A stretch of DNA of 64,000 bases, from contig NC_077245.1 in the NCBI RefSeq assembly GCF_947179165.1, positions 44,408,786 through 44,472,785 on the forward strand, read 5' to 3'. Under the pieces are notes generated by a model that did no database searches, had not been told where the DNA came from, and worked only from the letters and a program-made list of their open reading frames with translations. The stretch comes from Solanum dulcamara. Lineage: Eukaryota > Streptophyta > Magnoliopsida > Solanales > Solanaceae. A program made the position numbers and the translations under genes. Positions 47,654 through 59,284 of this stretch are shown here, in pieces (within the stretch, counting starts at the first letter, position 1; the number at the start of each line of letters is the position of its first letter).

Positions 47654-49165
47654 CACAGAGTTCAAGAGTCCTAGGGGGTCTATGAAGTCGTATTTAGTAG
47701 AGTCTTATTTATGGGTGTATTGTGCACCACACTTATAATCAAGAGGCTATAGTACATTAAGAATTATTTCACTTCTTTCATATTCTGAGTTCGTGCGATA
47801 GAGTTTAACTCTATGAAAGTTCCCTTCTAATTCGTGTGATTCCTCAAATCCATTCAACTACCCCTCATACTCAAGGTGGTTAGAATAGTAAAGATCAGAT
47901 CCTTATTGATGAGTTACTTTTAGATAAAATCTTGAGAATGTGAAGAGGTTGCACAAGGCTTGAGAGGAGTCGATTAGTGTGCTTAATTCTATTAATTCAA
48001 AAGAATGCACTCAAATTCAAATGAATTGTGCATTTGAGCCAGAGCAAGATGTATCCCAGAATCTCATCTCTAATTCTTGAATCGAATGTTATCTTTGAGA
48101 GGGAAGTTATGTATCTAAATGATAAGTTTCACCATCCAATGGAATGTGATTTGAGGCATGGTGAGACATGATTCGTAGAATGATCCTAGAGTTAAAAAGA
48201 GGGAGTTTGAGGAGTAAAACTTAAATAGTGAGATTGATGGTTGATTAAGGCCTGTAACTAGAGTGAAGTATCTATAAGGTGAGTAATGAGGTGTAATGAA
48301 TGATTGTGATAGTGCTAGTTTTAAGATTTGATTTAGTATGCTTTACATGACATATGCGAGAGATTAAGATATTAACTTGCGAGGAGTATGTGTAATGAAT
48401 GGAAAGGTTTGTGACCCTTAGATGTAAATAGTGAATTGAGGCTAAATCAATTGGTAAGAAGAGGCTTAAGATGTGTATATGAGATAGTATAGAGTTGAAT
48501 GAGGCCCTAATAGTGATTTGGTATCTTCGGGTATAGTATGAGAGTTTTAAGTGTTCATGTGAATAATGATATTCTGTCGTGTAGAGCAATGTGATTATAA
48601 CTAACTATAGAGAATCAATTCTCAGACATAAGGAGATGACCTTTGAGCTAAGAGGGAGATGATAAGGTAATGAACCTAAGTCAGTCTTGAGCTTTTGACA
48701 GTGATGAGTTGATTAGGATGAGAAATCAATGTTTTTTTTCCATCTCGCATTTTCCTAACACTTCAGCCGAGGTGGAACTCTATTCCTTCCACGTGTATGA
48801 GCACCATGCCCATGGCCTAGACCTATGCGCCCCCATGTTGATGATAGTAGACTGGATTGAGTGAGAGTAGATGGGGAGAGTGAGTGTTTCTAAATTTTGA
48901 TAGTTATGTCATACTTGTCTAGTTAAGGATAAAGGTGTGGAAGAGGAGCGATTTGAGACCCTGTGATGTGTAATAAATAGGTAAGAGTATGTTATTATGT
49001 CTCTAGGTAAGAGCTCATGCAATAATGGAGGTATAAGTGTTAAAGTAAGCCTAACAATTCTTAGATGTGGTTGAGGTGGTTAGAGTGATAGGCTTGAGTG
49101 TGTGGTTGTCACTATGAGAGTGATGATAGTAGGTTATTGATGACTTTTAGGGAAGTTATTGGATG

Positions 49166-49420
49166 TACGTGAAGGGTGTTATGAGGCTCGAAAAGAAGGG
49201 GAAGCTTGGGCACCGATATATTGGCCTCCATGAATTGGAGTTACCTTCTGAGTTAGCCATTTTTAGTCTGGTGCTTCATGTCTCCATGATCAAATGAGTG
49301 CTTAGGAGATCCTTTATTGGTAGTTCCCATTGAAAGTGTTGAAATCAAGGATAGTCAGTCCTATGAGGATGACATAAAGACCAAATATCTACTTCTATTT
49401 GTGCCATCAACGATAATGTT
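49166..49420 (+). pseudogene. Integrase C-terminus remnant in element E, second copy
   Basis: This is a near copy of the remnant at 44314-44560, with the same stop after the block ending HVSMIK. Confidence 0.7.
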
Positions 49421-49735
49421 GAAAGTAACTTCTTATTCTAGATTCGAGTTGATGTCTTCCTTCTTGAGTTCGATGGTTGATGATCTAGATGTTTGAATGA
49501 TTCGATTGATGGAGTTTCTATGTTCTATTCGTGCCTAATGATGGGAATGATGAAGGTAATGTCCCTACTCTTGACTTGAACTGATTTGCCTATTCTTGAG
49601 TCGGAATAGTTGATTGTCTAGATTGCTTGATTTGGTTGATTGGTTTATTTGATTGAGTCTCAATTGTTATTCATTCCCTGACTCCATCTCTGCTTGATCT
49701 TCATTCGAGCATGACTGATTCCAAGGGGGAGATAA

Positions 49736-51911
49736 TGTAACACCCTAATTTTTTTTGCCAAGACTCGAACTATTTTTCATGTGCGTGTAGGATCAAACTC
49801 GGTGAATTCTAGTTGTATTTATGAGATAGGATTAATTTCTAATTATTTGAAGTGTATTAGATATGTTTTAGGGACATAAGAGATCTCTAACACCAAGCCG
49901 ATTCCAAAGAATTTCCATCGGCTAAGTTTTCCGATGAGTCCGTATAAGGGTCAACTTCAAATGACTATATCTCCTAGAATATAATGAATTGGGTGGCCCA
50001 TAAGCTATACAATTAAAGGTATTTGAGTCTTCTTTCCAATTTCACTAAGATTGTATTTTTCTGATTTCGGAGTCAAAAGTTATGCATGGTTGACCAGAGA
50101 GGTCCGCGATAAGTCCGTGTCACGGACCTGTCGCGGACTTGTCCAGTTTTCCAAATTTTTTAGGGAAAAATTCCGCCCCCATCTCAGTTTCTAAGGAGTT
50201 TTTCTCTCCAAAACACCAAGAACATTGAGAGCAAAGATTAGAGAAGAGGAGGAAGGCTAGAGTACAAGTTCTTTAAGTAAGGCCATCAAATCCTCTATTT
50301 GTTCTTCAAGTCAAGTATGTAAGACTAACCTAAAATATGAATTGAGTTCTTCTATATGCCCCATAGATGTGTTGGATGAAAATTGTGAAAGGCTTGAACC
50401 TTCTATGAAGATTTTCTTAAATTCTTAAATAATTATCTTTCATATTTATTTCACAAACCGTAGTTACATATTGACTACAATGAATTTTTGCATATAAATT
50501 CATATATATTGATGGTGTTTTCGTGTTGAGTTTTATTGAGAGTATGGATTCATGTATTCATTCACATGAACCCAAGATGAGATTTTTTTTTATATAATTT
50601 GTCTTGAGGGTGAGATTGATAGTTTTTATGTAAATATTGCTTTCAAAGGGAGATGATGTATTTTTTTATTAATGAGTATGAATGAAATTGAAAATAGAGA
50701 TAAATGGAGATTTTGGAACAAGATGTTTGATGATGATGTGAATGATGGTTATCTTTAACATAATTAGAATGATTGATGAAGAGGTATGTTGATGATGATG
50801 TTTGAGATGAAATGGATTGGAGTCTAATGTGACTACATGATATGTGATTTGCATAATTTGATTTGATTGGAGTCATATGAGTATAAATGATTATTTTAGA
50901 AGGAGTTTTAAATTAATAATTTGTGAATATTTTTGCATAAACTATTTATACACTATTTTGAGTTTAAGAATGATTATTTTCATCTTTGATTTAAAAAGAG
51001 TTTAAGCATGAGTTGAGTTTGAGAAGTCTCTTAATTATTATTTTTGAATATGAGTTTTTTGAGTATAAACGAGTTGAGCATTTTCACATTAAAATGTCTA
51101 TTTTTGAGTTTGAGTTGATGAGTTAAGATTATATTTTAAATGCATCTAATATTTTCTGCATAGTTGAGATTGTATCAAATTCAAAAAGAAGAGTTTGATG
51201 ATTGGGATAAGTTGATTGTGAATAAAGGTCCAATGAGACTAAATGAGTTGATTTGAAACTAAGTCCAATGAGACTGAGTTGATTTGAAACTAAGTCCTAA
51301 GAGACTAAATGAGTATTTTGAATATTTTAGTCAGTGATAGATGTTTTATCTTGACACATGTTTCATTCTGCCATATTACATACTCGTAAATTCATGTACT
51401 AACTTCCATTTGGACCTGCATCATTTCATGATGCAGAGATAGATTTAAGAGATCATCAATAGGCGCACCGTTGAGGATCTGTTCACACTCAGCTTATTGG
51501 TGAGTCCTCCCCTACATACGGAGGACACCATTTATGTTATTCTTGCATTGAGTTTAGTCTTTTCATCTTGATTTAAGGTAGACATGAACCTGTCATTGGC
51601 ACCAATTAGATAGTAGTGATAGAGGCTTCATAGACTAGATAGTGATGGGTCTATTGAGTATTTTATTTCCTTGAATTGTTCTTGTCATACTATTTTAATA
51701 GCATAGATTGGAGTTTGATTTGTTGGCCCATGACCTTTCTTTCTTGAGTTAGATTGTTGATTGAGATTGTCCACCTAATTATTCTTTATTTTAAGCCTTC
51801 CGCTAATTTATTGAATGAACGGATATGTTATTGGACTAGGTGGTTCGCTTGGGGACCAAAAATGGTCTTCGAGTGCCGGCCACGTCTATGGTACCTTTCC
51901 GGGGCGTGACA
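49736..51911 (+). repeat. Element E LTR2, 2176 bp
   Basis: It starts after the polypurine tract CCAAGGGGGAGATAA (49721-49735) and ends GGGGCGTGACA. The dyad cassette at 50096-50145 includes GTCCGTGTCACGGAC (50113-50127). It lacks about 700 bp present in LTR1 between the positions equivalent to 46350 and 47080. Confidence 0.85.
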
Positions 51912-52256
51912 CCCTCTTTCTCTCAGCCCAATTCTCGTACTCTCTCTGATTCTAAAGTGCTTGAGGACATTCTTTCCAAGCTTAATGAGATGGATGGAAA
52001 ATACGAGTATCTTCACGATCTTCTTCTCACTTCTCACTTTCAATAGGACAAGTTCAAAGAAATCTCCAAAGAAATAGGAGCAGATGTGGCCAAAGTTTGT
52101 CTCAAGCTGGATCACGTCATCAAAGAAGTTGTCAAGATTGCCAATCGTGTTTATGCCTGTACTAAAGGAGTTGGTGCTTCTATTTCTACTCAGTTTGAAG
52201 CCATCAAAACTTCTACTGTCAATACTCTGACTTACTTGCTTAGCAATCAGCATTAA
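51912..52256 (+). pseudogene. SIRE copia third ORF, last part
   Basis: The frame resumes with SQPNSRTLSDSKVLEDILSK and LNEMDGKYEYLHDLLLTSHFQ. A TAG at 52044-52046 stands where a second Gln is expected, then DKFKEISKEIGADVAKV continues to the true stop at 52254-52256. The heptad-like Leu/Ile/Val spacing suggests a coiled coil, which would be the C-terminal part of the protein. Confidence 0.75.
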
Positions 52257-52370
52257 TCTCATTTAAACTATTTTTTTTGGACTATAAATTAGGGATAAGC
52301 CCACTGACATTTTCTTTTATCTTTTGCTACTCCTCTCCTATTTTTTTGACTACTTTTAATGGTTGCTAGT

Positions 52371-54463
52371 AGTAACACCCCTCAAAATGCTCACAAGTGC
52401 CTTAAGAATGCCTTGGAAATAGGCCGCTCATTTAATACATTGTCCTTAATCTTTTTGGAAAATCCAAGTTCGGAATATCGATCAGGGGTCAAAACTTATA
52501 GGGAAATATTCTTGGTGGATTTTTTAGGCCCGTAGATCGAAAGATAGATTTTTTAAGGAACTGCGCAAACCAGTAAGGTCCGTGACAAGTACGCATCGCG
52601 GACTTGCTTGCCTCCACATCGCGGACCTGGCAAGGATTTTCTGAAAGAGTTGGATTTTTAATAAAGGCATTTTAGACTTTTCCCTAATTGTTATCTAATT
52701 AACCTAGACGCTTTTAGGACCCAATTCAACTCTATAAATTAACCTAAACCTCTAATTCTATTCATTCTTCTACAATTCACCTACTCAAATATTTCTCTCT
52801 CTACAAAAGACTATCAAGGACTCCATTGAAGACTTTAAGTAAATTCACTCAAGCTCTCCATCAAAACTCTCAAGTTCTTTCAAATTAATTGGTGTTCTCA
52901 CTTAAGGTATGTGGGTATTGATTCATGGATTGTTTCATCCATGAAGCCCAATCAATTTCTCAAGATTTTCTATCAAATTAAAGTATGGTAGTCTATGGAT
53001 TTTATGATCTCTATTCCTATTGCATGAATTATGATTTAAAGTATGATCATGAGTCTATTTTAATATAAATTGATGGTTATTGCTTTAAATTAAAGAGTTT
53101 TCCCAGGAATTCTCCTATTTTGATTTTTAGGGTTCATGATGTAAAATATGAGTATTTTCAATTTTCTTCCAAATGATATTATCTTTATTAATTATGTATG
53201 GGCTGATGTAAAGCTTATGATCATGCATGTTTTCAAGTCAAATTTCATGGTTTTCAAGTCAATTGATCATGCATTCATGTCTTACCCTAATTTCAAGTAC
53301 AAGCTATGGTCATGAATTTTTAAAATATGAATTATGATTATGTATTTCAACTATGATATGAACTATTATGTATGACTTGTAATGTGGAAGGACAATGCCC
53401 GCATTGCACTTAGGTTATGAAAATGAGCTACTCTATGATTTCAAACCTATGCTAATAACTATGATACATGAAATTATGATTTCTATGCTATGTATGTATT
53501 CCATGGGATTTGATTTAGCACCGAATGTGAACTTGAGGTGGGGACTAAAAATATGGGATCCTTATATAAAGTATCTTGTCACATAACTACGTGCCACCTT
53601 AGTTATAAAAGGGATTAGAGGCGAATACCCAAATCTCTATGAGGTGAGTACCCGAAATATCAAGGCTTGGAGGTGAGTACCCGAGTCTAAGAACTAGGAG
53701 TGAGTACCCGATTTACATAACCGCTTAGTGGATCCACTTAGGCATGTAGGAGTCTACCTTGGCAAGTAGTCTCCCCCTTTCCTCCGATGTAGGGGTAATA
53801 TTGGGATTTCATGTTATAGCTCGAATGATCTTATTGTCGGTTAAGGTTCCTATTCTACCTATGTATGATCTCTTATGTATGCTATGATTTTAAATTATAC
53901 TTTTCAAATGCTTTGGTCAATATGATTTTCTCATGACTTTACCTATCTCATCTTATTATGTGTTTTACTTGACCATTACATTCCATGATTGAAGTTTCAT
54001 GTCACGCCTTCATACTTATTATATTCCAACATACTAATGCATACTATTTGCCTACATTGTCTCATAATGTAGGGGGTAGAGGTTGAAAATTATACTCATC
54101 TACGTGGTTAGTTAAGCTTTTCTATCCGGTGGTGTTTGTGGTGAGTCCTTATTTATCGGGAACTAGTCATCGAGTTGATTATTATTTCAAAGACTTTTAT
54201 TATGTTTCATTTTGAGGGTGAGTTAGGCACATGTCTTAGCCCCCATCCATACTCATGAGAAAAGGCATATAGTTGGAAAAATAGTTCGAGTCTATATTGT
54301 CATGTGACATTCTTTATTTACTATTCATAATTTAGACTCTCTTATGATATTTTCGCTTTTATTTTACCTTATGTATGCTTATGATATGTACAAGAGGCTT
54401 GGTTGGAGCCCTTAGGATTTTCGATCTTCGTGTTACGATTAGGCCCTAGGTCAGATCGTGACA
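52371..54463 (+). mobile_element. Solo LTR, gypsy type, 2093 bp
   Basis: It begins AGTAACACCCC (TG changed to AG) and ends AGATCGTGACA, with a perfect CTAGT duplication at 52366-52370 and 54464-54468. A dyad cassette at 52577-52640 has GGTCCGTGACA and two ATCGCGGAC words. 53600-53720 contains four repeats of GAGGTGAGTACCCGA-like text. It lies in the untranslated part of the SIRE element between the third ORF and the polypurine tract. Confidence 0.9.
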
Positions 54464-54668
54464 CTAGTTATTCTATAATATTGGTTGTTTTTGCACTATC
54501 ATGGTGTACTATACTTCTTGTTCTTTCCTTTTGCTGATGTCAAAGGGGGGAAAGTAGAAATACAGGTACATAAGACATCAACTGATCCAATCAACTCAAG
54601 TTAACACAATTCACATATTCAGGAGAGCACTACTCATAAGGGAAGTTGACTACTTAGTTATTGTCATT

Positions 54669-54685
54669 ATAAAAAAAGGGAAGAT
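54669..54685 (+). promoter_or_regulatory. SIRE copia polypurine tract
   Basis: A purine run of the form ATAAAAAAAGGGAAGAT precedes TATTGAAGCTAATTTTGATG, which I take as the LTR start (TG changed to TA). A second G-rich tract at 54542-54555 resembles the internal one that this lineage carries upstream. Confidence 0.6.
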
Positions 54686-54820
54686 TATTGAAGCTAATTT
54701 TGATGATAATATGCAGGTATGATAAAAAGGAAAGAAGAATGAACCAACTAAGTTACCAGGAAGATCTAAAGTCAAGCATCAGCAAAAGAAGGAAAGCAAA
54801 TAAATAAAGGATTCTACAAA
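54686..54820 (+). repeat. SIRE copia 3' LTR, left part
   Basis: The first 135 bp of the LTR are cut by the solo LTR at 54821 and continue after the ACAAA duplication at 58232. Confidence 0.65.
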
Positions 54821-57800
54821 TATTACACCCCGTACTTTTGTATCTTGAAAGGTTTTTAAGTCTTTGGAAGGATTCTTAAGTTTCTTAAAGCTTCTTAAAG
54901 CTTCTCAAGCTTCTTAGAAGTTACCATGGGAGCCGGATAGCCCATAACGCTATCAAACAACTCTAAGGAAGGGAGAATGTGACACCTCATAATAGGGAAG
55001 ATTGGAAATAACATTATAAGAATCCGAAAGAAGTTGGAGACCAAATAATGAGTCGTAGGACTCGACTTACTTATGTAAGCTACCAACCTGGAAATCTTAC
55101 ATACTTAAGCTACTTGAGTACATACCAAGCTTGCGTAGCAAGGATTACATAGGTTCGTAAAGTAAGACGAGATTACAAACCCACGAGGAGGAGAAGAGAG
55201 TGCCACGTGGCAGCAGCTGGAGCAAGGGGGTAGACCCCACCTGCCATATGGTAGCCTATGGCAGGAGGAAGGGATGTGTTGGCCCAATGAGGGCTTGACA
55301 CGTGTCACCACTTAGGGGTTGACACGTATTACCCCTAAAGTAGCCTATATATATATATATATATATAAGTTTTATGATCATCCTTATCTAACAATTCATT
55401 CTTATCTTCAAAATTCTAGAAAACTCTAGAGAAAAAAAGAAGAGAAGAAACTCTAACTAGAAGAGAAAGAGAGCCATGATTTTGGGAGGAAAAAAAAGGT
55501 AAGTTCTTCGATTTCGTTTTGTGAATTAGTTATTTATGGTATACCACGAAGGTATGAAGGTTTTAGTAATATAAATTTATGATTTAGGGAAGCACCAAAA
55601 GGACAACAAGCAGCCAGAAAGTTTTAGTCGTGCTAAAGGAACTTCCGAGGTGAGTTTTGGCGAGTTTTGGGCAAAATAAGGTTTTACCTTTCAAAATGGA
55701 GTTTATGATGATGTTATGAGGTATATTACATGTTTTAAATAAGGTTGGAAGTGGAAAAATTTCATAAGGATGCTTGACGTTAGAAACAAACTAAATTAAA
55801 GTCGTCATGGCTAAATCGAAGTTGCGTAGGGTGTTGTGACTATGGGCCGCGGTTGTAGTTGGTGTGATTGTGTGTTTCAGGGCTGTAAGGGTTCTAAAAA
55901 GGATGTGGGTGCTTCTGGTTTCATCCACACATCCCCCATTTAGTATGGTTAAAGATTTTACTAAGTAAAGGTTAAAAACTCTCTTTTGGTATCATAGTTT
56001 TGAGCTAGTTGTTTGGCGTTGTATTGGGTAATGTTGAAGTGGTTTATTTATATATATTCTGCTGTTTGTTTTTGTTGGTATGGTTTTTAACATTTTTTCT
56101 GAGTGAAATCTCGAGGATATTGAAGTTATAGGGAAGATGCTGCCCGATTTTCGGTAACTTTGGAACTAGTAACAAACTAGTCAAGGGCATTGGATAAGGA
56201 AATGATTCCTATGAGTACTTGGTTGTAGAGTTGGAAATCGGAAAGCGAAAGGTCATTAACCTCAGTATTACGCTCATGTTATTAGGTCAAGGAGGTAACG
56301 AGGCGAGCTGAATTACAGTTAATCCACAAAAGGTATATGAAGCTTACCCTTTCTTTTTTTTTGGCATGTCTTAGCCTTAAGTTATATATATACGAAATTT
56401 GGGAGTCATTCCATTCATAAAGCGTTCAGTAGGAGTCAAGACCCTTGTTCACTTCTAGATGTTAGAACTCTTGCAATAAGTGGAGTCCTCGCCTTTCAAG
56501 TCTTCTTTAGGATGATAAGTAGTACATATAAGGCTTGCCTATTTCTCTCTTTGAAAGGGGCTTAAGGTAAGTGAAATGATGTCTGATATGAGTTTAGAGG
56601 TAATTCCATTTAGAGGTTTCAGATATAATTCGTGATTCATAATCACTTCTGAATACTAAGGGTCCTAAAGTAGTTAGATTACTACTCCCGAGCCACCTAT
56701 ATGTTGAATAGTAACTGAAAATATAAGCTCATATTCTGAAAGGCTCTGAGAGGATAAATGTCTCAGATTGCATAAGCTGTATCTCTGATTGTATAAGTTA
56801 TGTGTCTTATTGCATAAATTGTGTCTTTGATTGCATAAACTGTGTGGCATTATCTTGGTATACGTCTGTGGTTCCTGAGGCCCTAATTGATGAAATCCCT
56901 AATAACATCTAAAGGGTACCTCAGAGAATTACTTTCCTGGTCTTTAAGTGATGGTTCACTTGACTGTTTCATTGAGTCTCAGGAGATGACCTAGTTGCAT
57001 ATGGTTTCTCACTACTCTACTCGTTCATACGGTAACCTTTCTTTCACTGAGTCCCACGATGGGCCAGAAACGTTATCGTGCACAGCTATGTATATGTATG
57101 TATGAAGTATACGATGATGAAATGTCGTATATAATGAAGTTGAAGCATACGATGATTCCTTATGTGATGAAGTTATTCACCGAGTCCTGGACCGAATATA
57201 TATATATGATGATATGATGAAAATGTGGATCAAGCCGTACGTTCCTTGGCATTGTTTTAAATTATAAATTGGGCCAAACGTTCCTCGGTATATTTTACTA
57301 TGTGATAATGGCACAGAGTCCCTTAAAGGGGCTGGGTGCGGTACGTTATGTACACTACTCTTTCACCGAGTCCCTCACTAAAGGGCTGGATACTTACGTA
57401 GGCATGTATATGAGAATATAGGAATACACTTGTGACCCCGAGCCCCATAGTGGACCAGATGTACTATGATGACATATACGATAAGATTATGCCGTATACA
57501 ATGATATGATGCCGTATACGATGACCTGATAAACTAATATATATGATGAGAGGGGATGATGATATGGTGATATGGTAATATGATGAAATAGTTATGATAC
57601 CGAGTTCCTTAGCGAGCCGTGCACAGCGTATGATGATGTATATGACTACGTGTCCTAAGGTGAAGGAACATTAATTTGTTAATTGTTACACTTGTCCCCT
57701 GCATCCTTGTTTCAGTTATGGTCTCAGCTATGATGTGTTATATTTTACATACTCAGTACATATATCGTACTGACCTCCCTTTTTTGGGGGGAGGGCTGCG

Positions 57801-58226
57801 TTTCATGCCCGTAGGTATAAATACTTACTTTGGAGATCTGCCAGCTTAGGAATCCCACTCAACTATGTCGGAAGCGCTCCACTATTCCGGAGCCTAGCTT
57901 TTGGTGCTGATCGTATAATGTATATAGTTGTTTATTCAGGGGTACGACGGTATGTCACTATTAATATTCTTAGAGGTCTGTAGACATATGTAGGTGGGTT
58001 TTTTACGAGTTTGATTCAGTTGTGCCTATATGGCATATTCTAAATGTTATTATGTTAAGGCAGCATTGTCGGCCCTTGCATGACATGATGCAAATGAAAG
58101 AGGCTATATGTAGACGAATTTGCTATCACCCTTTGGAATCTTGTGTATAGTTCTTATAGTTGAGATTTATGTATACGGGGGTCCAGGTCGGACCCCGGTC
58201 ACAGCCTACGAAGTTGGGTCATGACA
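54821..58226 (+). mobile_element. Solo LTR, gypsy type, 3406 bp
   Basis: It begins TATTACACCCC and ends GGGTCATGACA, with a perfect ACAAA duplication at 54816-54820 and 58227-58231. Near its presumed promoter it has CACGTGGC and GACACGTGTC (55297-55306) just before a (TA)n run at about 55346-55367 that may serve as TATA box. The later part has many repeated phrases around CCGAGTCCC and ATACGATGATGA (57050-57600). Confidence 0.9.
55195..55367 (+). promoter_or_regulatory. Possible promoter cassette of the 3406-bp solo LTR: CACGTG words before a (TA)n box
   Basis: Three CACGT-core words (about 55203, 55298 and 55321) precede a TA run by 25-145 bp. CACGTG cores are known plant G-boxes bound by bZIP and bHLH factors; use here is inference. 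Confidence 0.4.
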
Positions 58227-58231
58227 ACAAA

Positions 58232-58941
58232 GAAGGCAAAGATATTAGTACTCTACAAAAAAGGCAATGATACCAAACTAATTGATATCATCCCTGAAGG
58301 AAAGGATTGCAGACAAATTAAGGGGAAATCAGAGCCTTAATTTATGAAGGAAACTCAGTCAAGGAATCCCTGCTTAATCATAGTTAATTCAATCGAAGAA
58401 GGCAAGGAGATCTCCAACGGCTGGAAAGTCATCAAGACTTTGTCTTTATTTTTGGGAAGAAGGATTCACCTTCCTTTCCAAGGATCAATTCCTTTAGTTT
58501 GCATTCAGTCTCAACAACTATAAAACACTAAGACTTTGGTTGAATAAGAAGACACATTGTCTACACACTAACACATCAATGTTATACTTTAGCAAGCATT
58601 GTTAATTCTTCTGAATTTCTTTGTAATCATAAAGAGAAGAGAGAATATTAGAGTGTGTGAGGCATTATATCAAAAGAACTGAAAAAAGAAGAGAGATCAA
58701 GAAAAGAATTGAGTGTAGATATATGATCTACTTTTGTTCCATTTGTAACCATTCACAAGCTTTAGTAGAACACCCTTGCAAACCAAGGGGAGTGGACTAA
58801 GATCCATATTAGATACCAACCAGTATAAAAACATCTGACATTACATTTCCTTTATGCTCTTTACTACCTATATAGTTAACTGTTTTGTTTTAAAATCGAC
58901 TAACGAATTTTAAAATAGTCAATTCGCCCCTTGTACTTTCA
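58232..58941 (+). repeat. SIRE copia 3' LTR, right part
   Basis: The LTR continues to CAATTCGCCCCTTGTACTTTCA, a phrase typical of the end region of SIRE LTRs. The total LTR length without the insert is about 845 bp. Downstream sequence is AT-rich and has no copia features. Confidence 0.65.
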
Positions 58942-59284
58942 TAGAAGTGTTGATTTCAAGTTCTACGTATGAAAAAATCTTTAATATGAAGTATTACTCC
59001 CCGAATGGATCCTACCGAAAGTAATAAATTCAAATTAATTAAGCTTTAATACTGATACCAAATAAAAAAAATAATAAAAAGTATATTAGTAGTAACACAA
59101 CAGTAACCAAACAAGCTGCGGATAATAATGCTCCATAAGAAAAAGGATCAAATGGATATGGAATACCCGAGGGAATTGTCCAGAAAAACTTAAGCGGGGA
59201 AGAATAGGTGCATTTTTTTTTGTGTGTGATAAGGAGAACTGACAGTGACAGAATTAGGAAAAAATAATGCACTTTATACTACTT
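58942..59284. other. AT-rich DNA between the SIRE element and the next TIR element, no gene seen
   Basis: Only short ORFs without motifs. Confidence 0.45.

Larger units (their letters stand above)
43779..51911 (+). mobile_element. Element E: non-autonomous Tekay-like gypsy element with an extra partial copy
   Basis: The order is a partial internal region (43779-44877), LTR1 (44878-47638), primer-binding site (47643), internal region (47639-49735) and LTR2 (49736-51911). The partial internal region repeats 48630-49735 closely, as expected after unequal recombination followed by loss of the leftmost LTR. Only short integrase C-terminus remnants are coding-like. It lies inside the copia third ORF, whose text resumes with CCCTC at 51912. 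The leader and LTR are related to element C. Confidence 0.82.
37615..58941 (+). mobile_element. SIRE-type Ty1/copia retrotransposon, left-truncated and interrupted four times
   Basis: Copia coding and LTR sequence can be followed in order through gag end, protease, integrase, reverse transcriptase/RNase H, an extra ORF, polypurine tract and 3' LTR. The inserts are at 39807-41098, 43779-51911, 52371-54463 and 54821-58226. The 5' LTR and most of gag are missing left of 37615, where the end of element D lies. The order of domains (integrase before reverse transcriptase) is diagnostic of copia, and the third ORF and two gag knuckles point to the SIRE/Maximus lineage. Confidence 0.88.
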
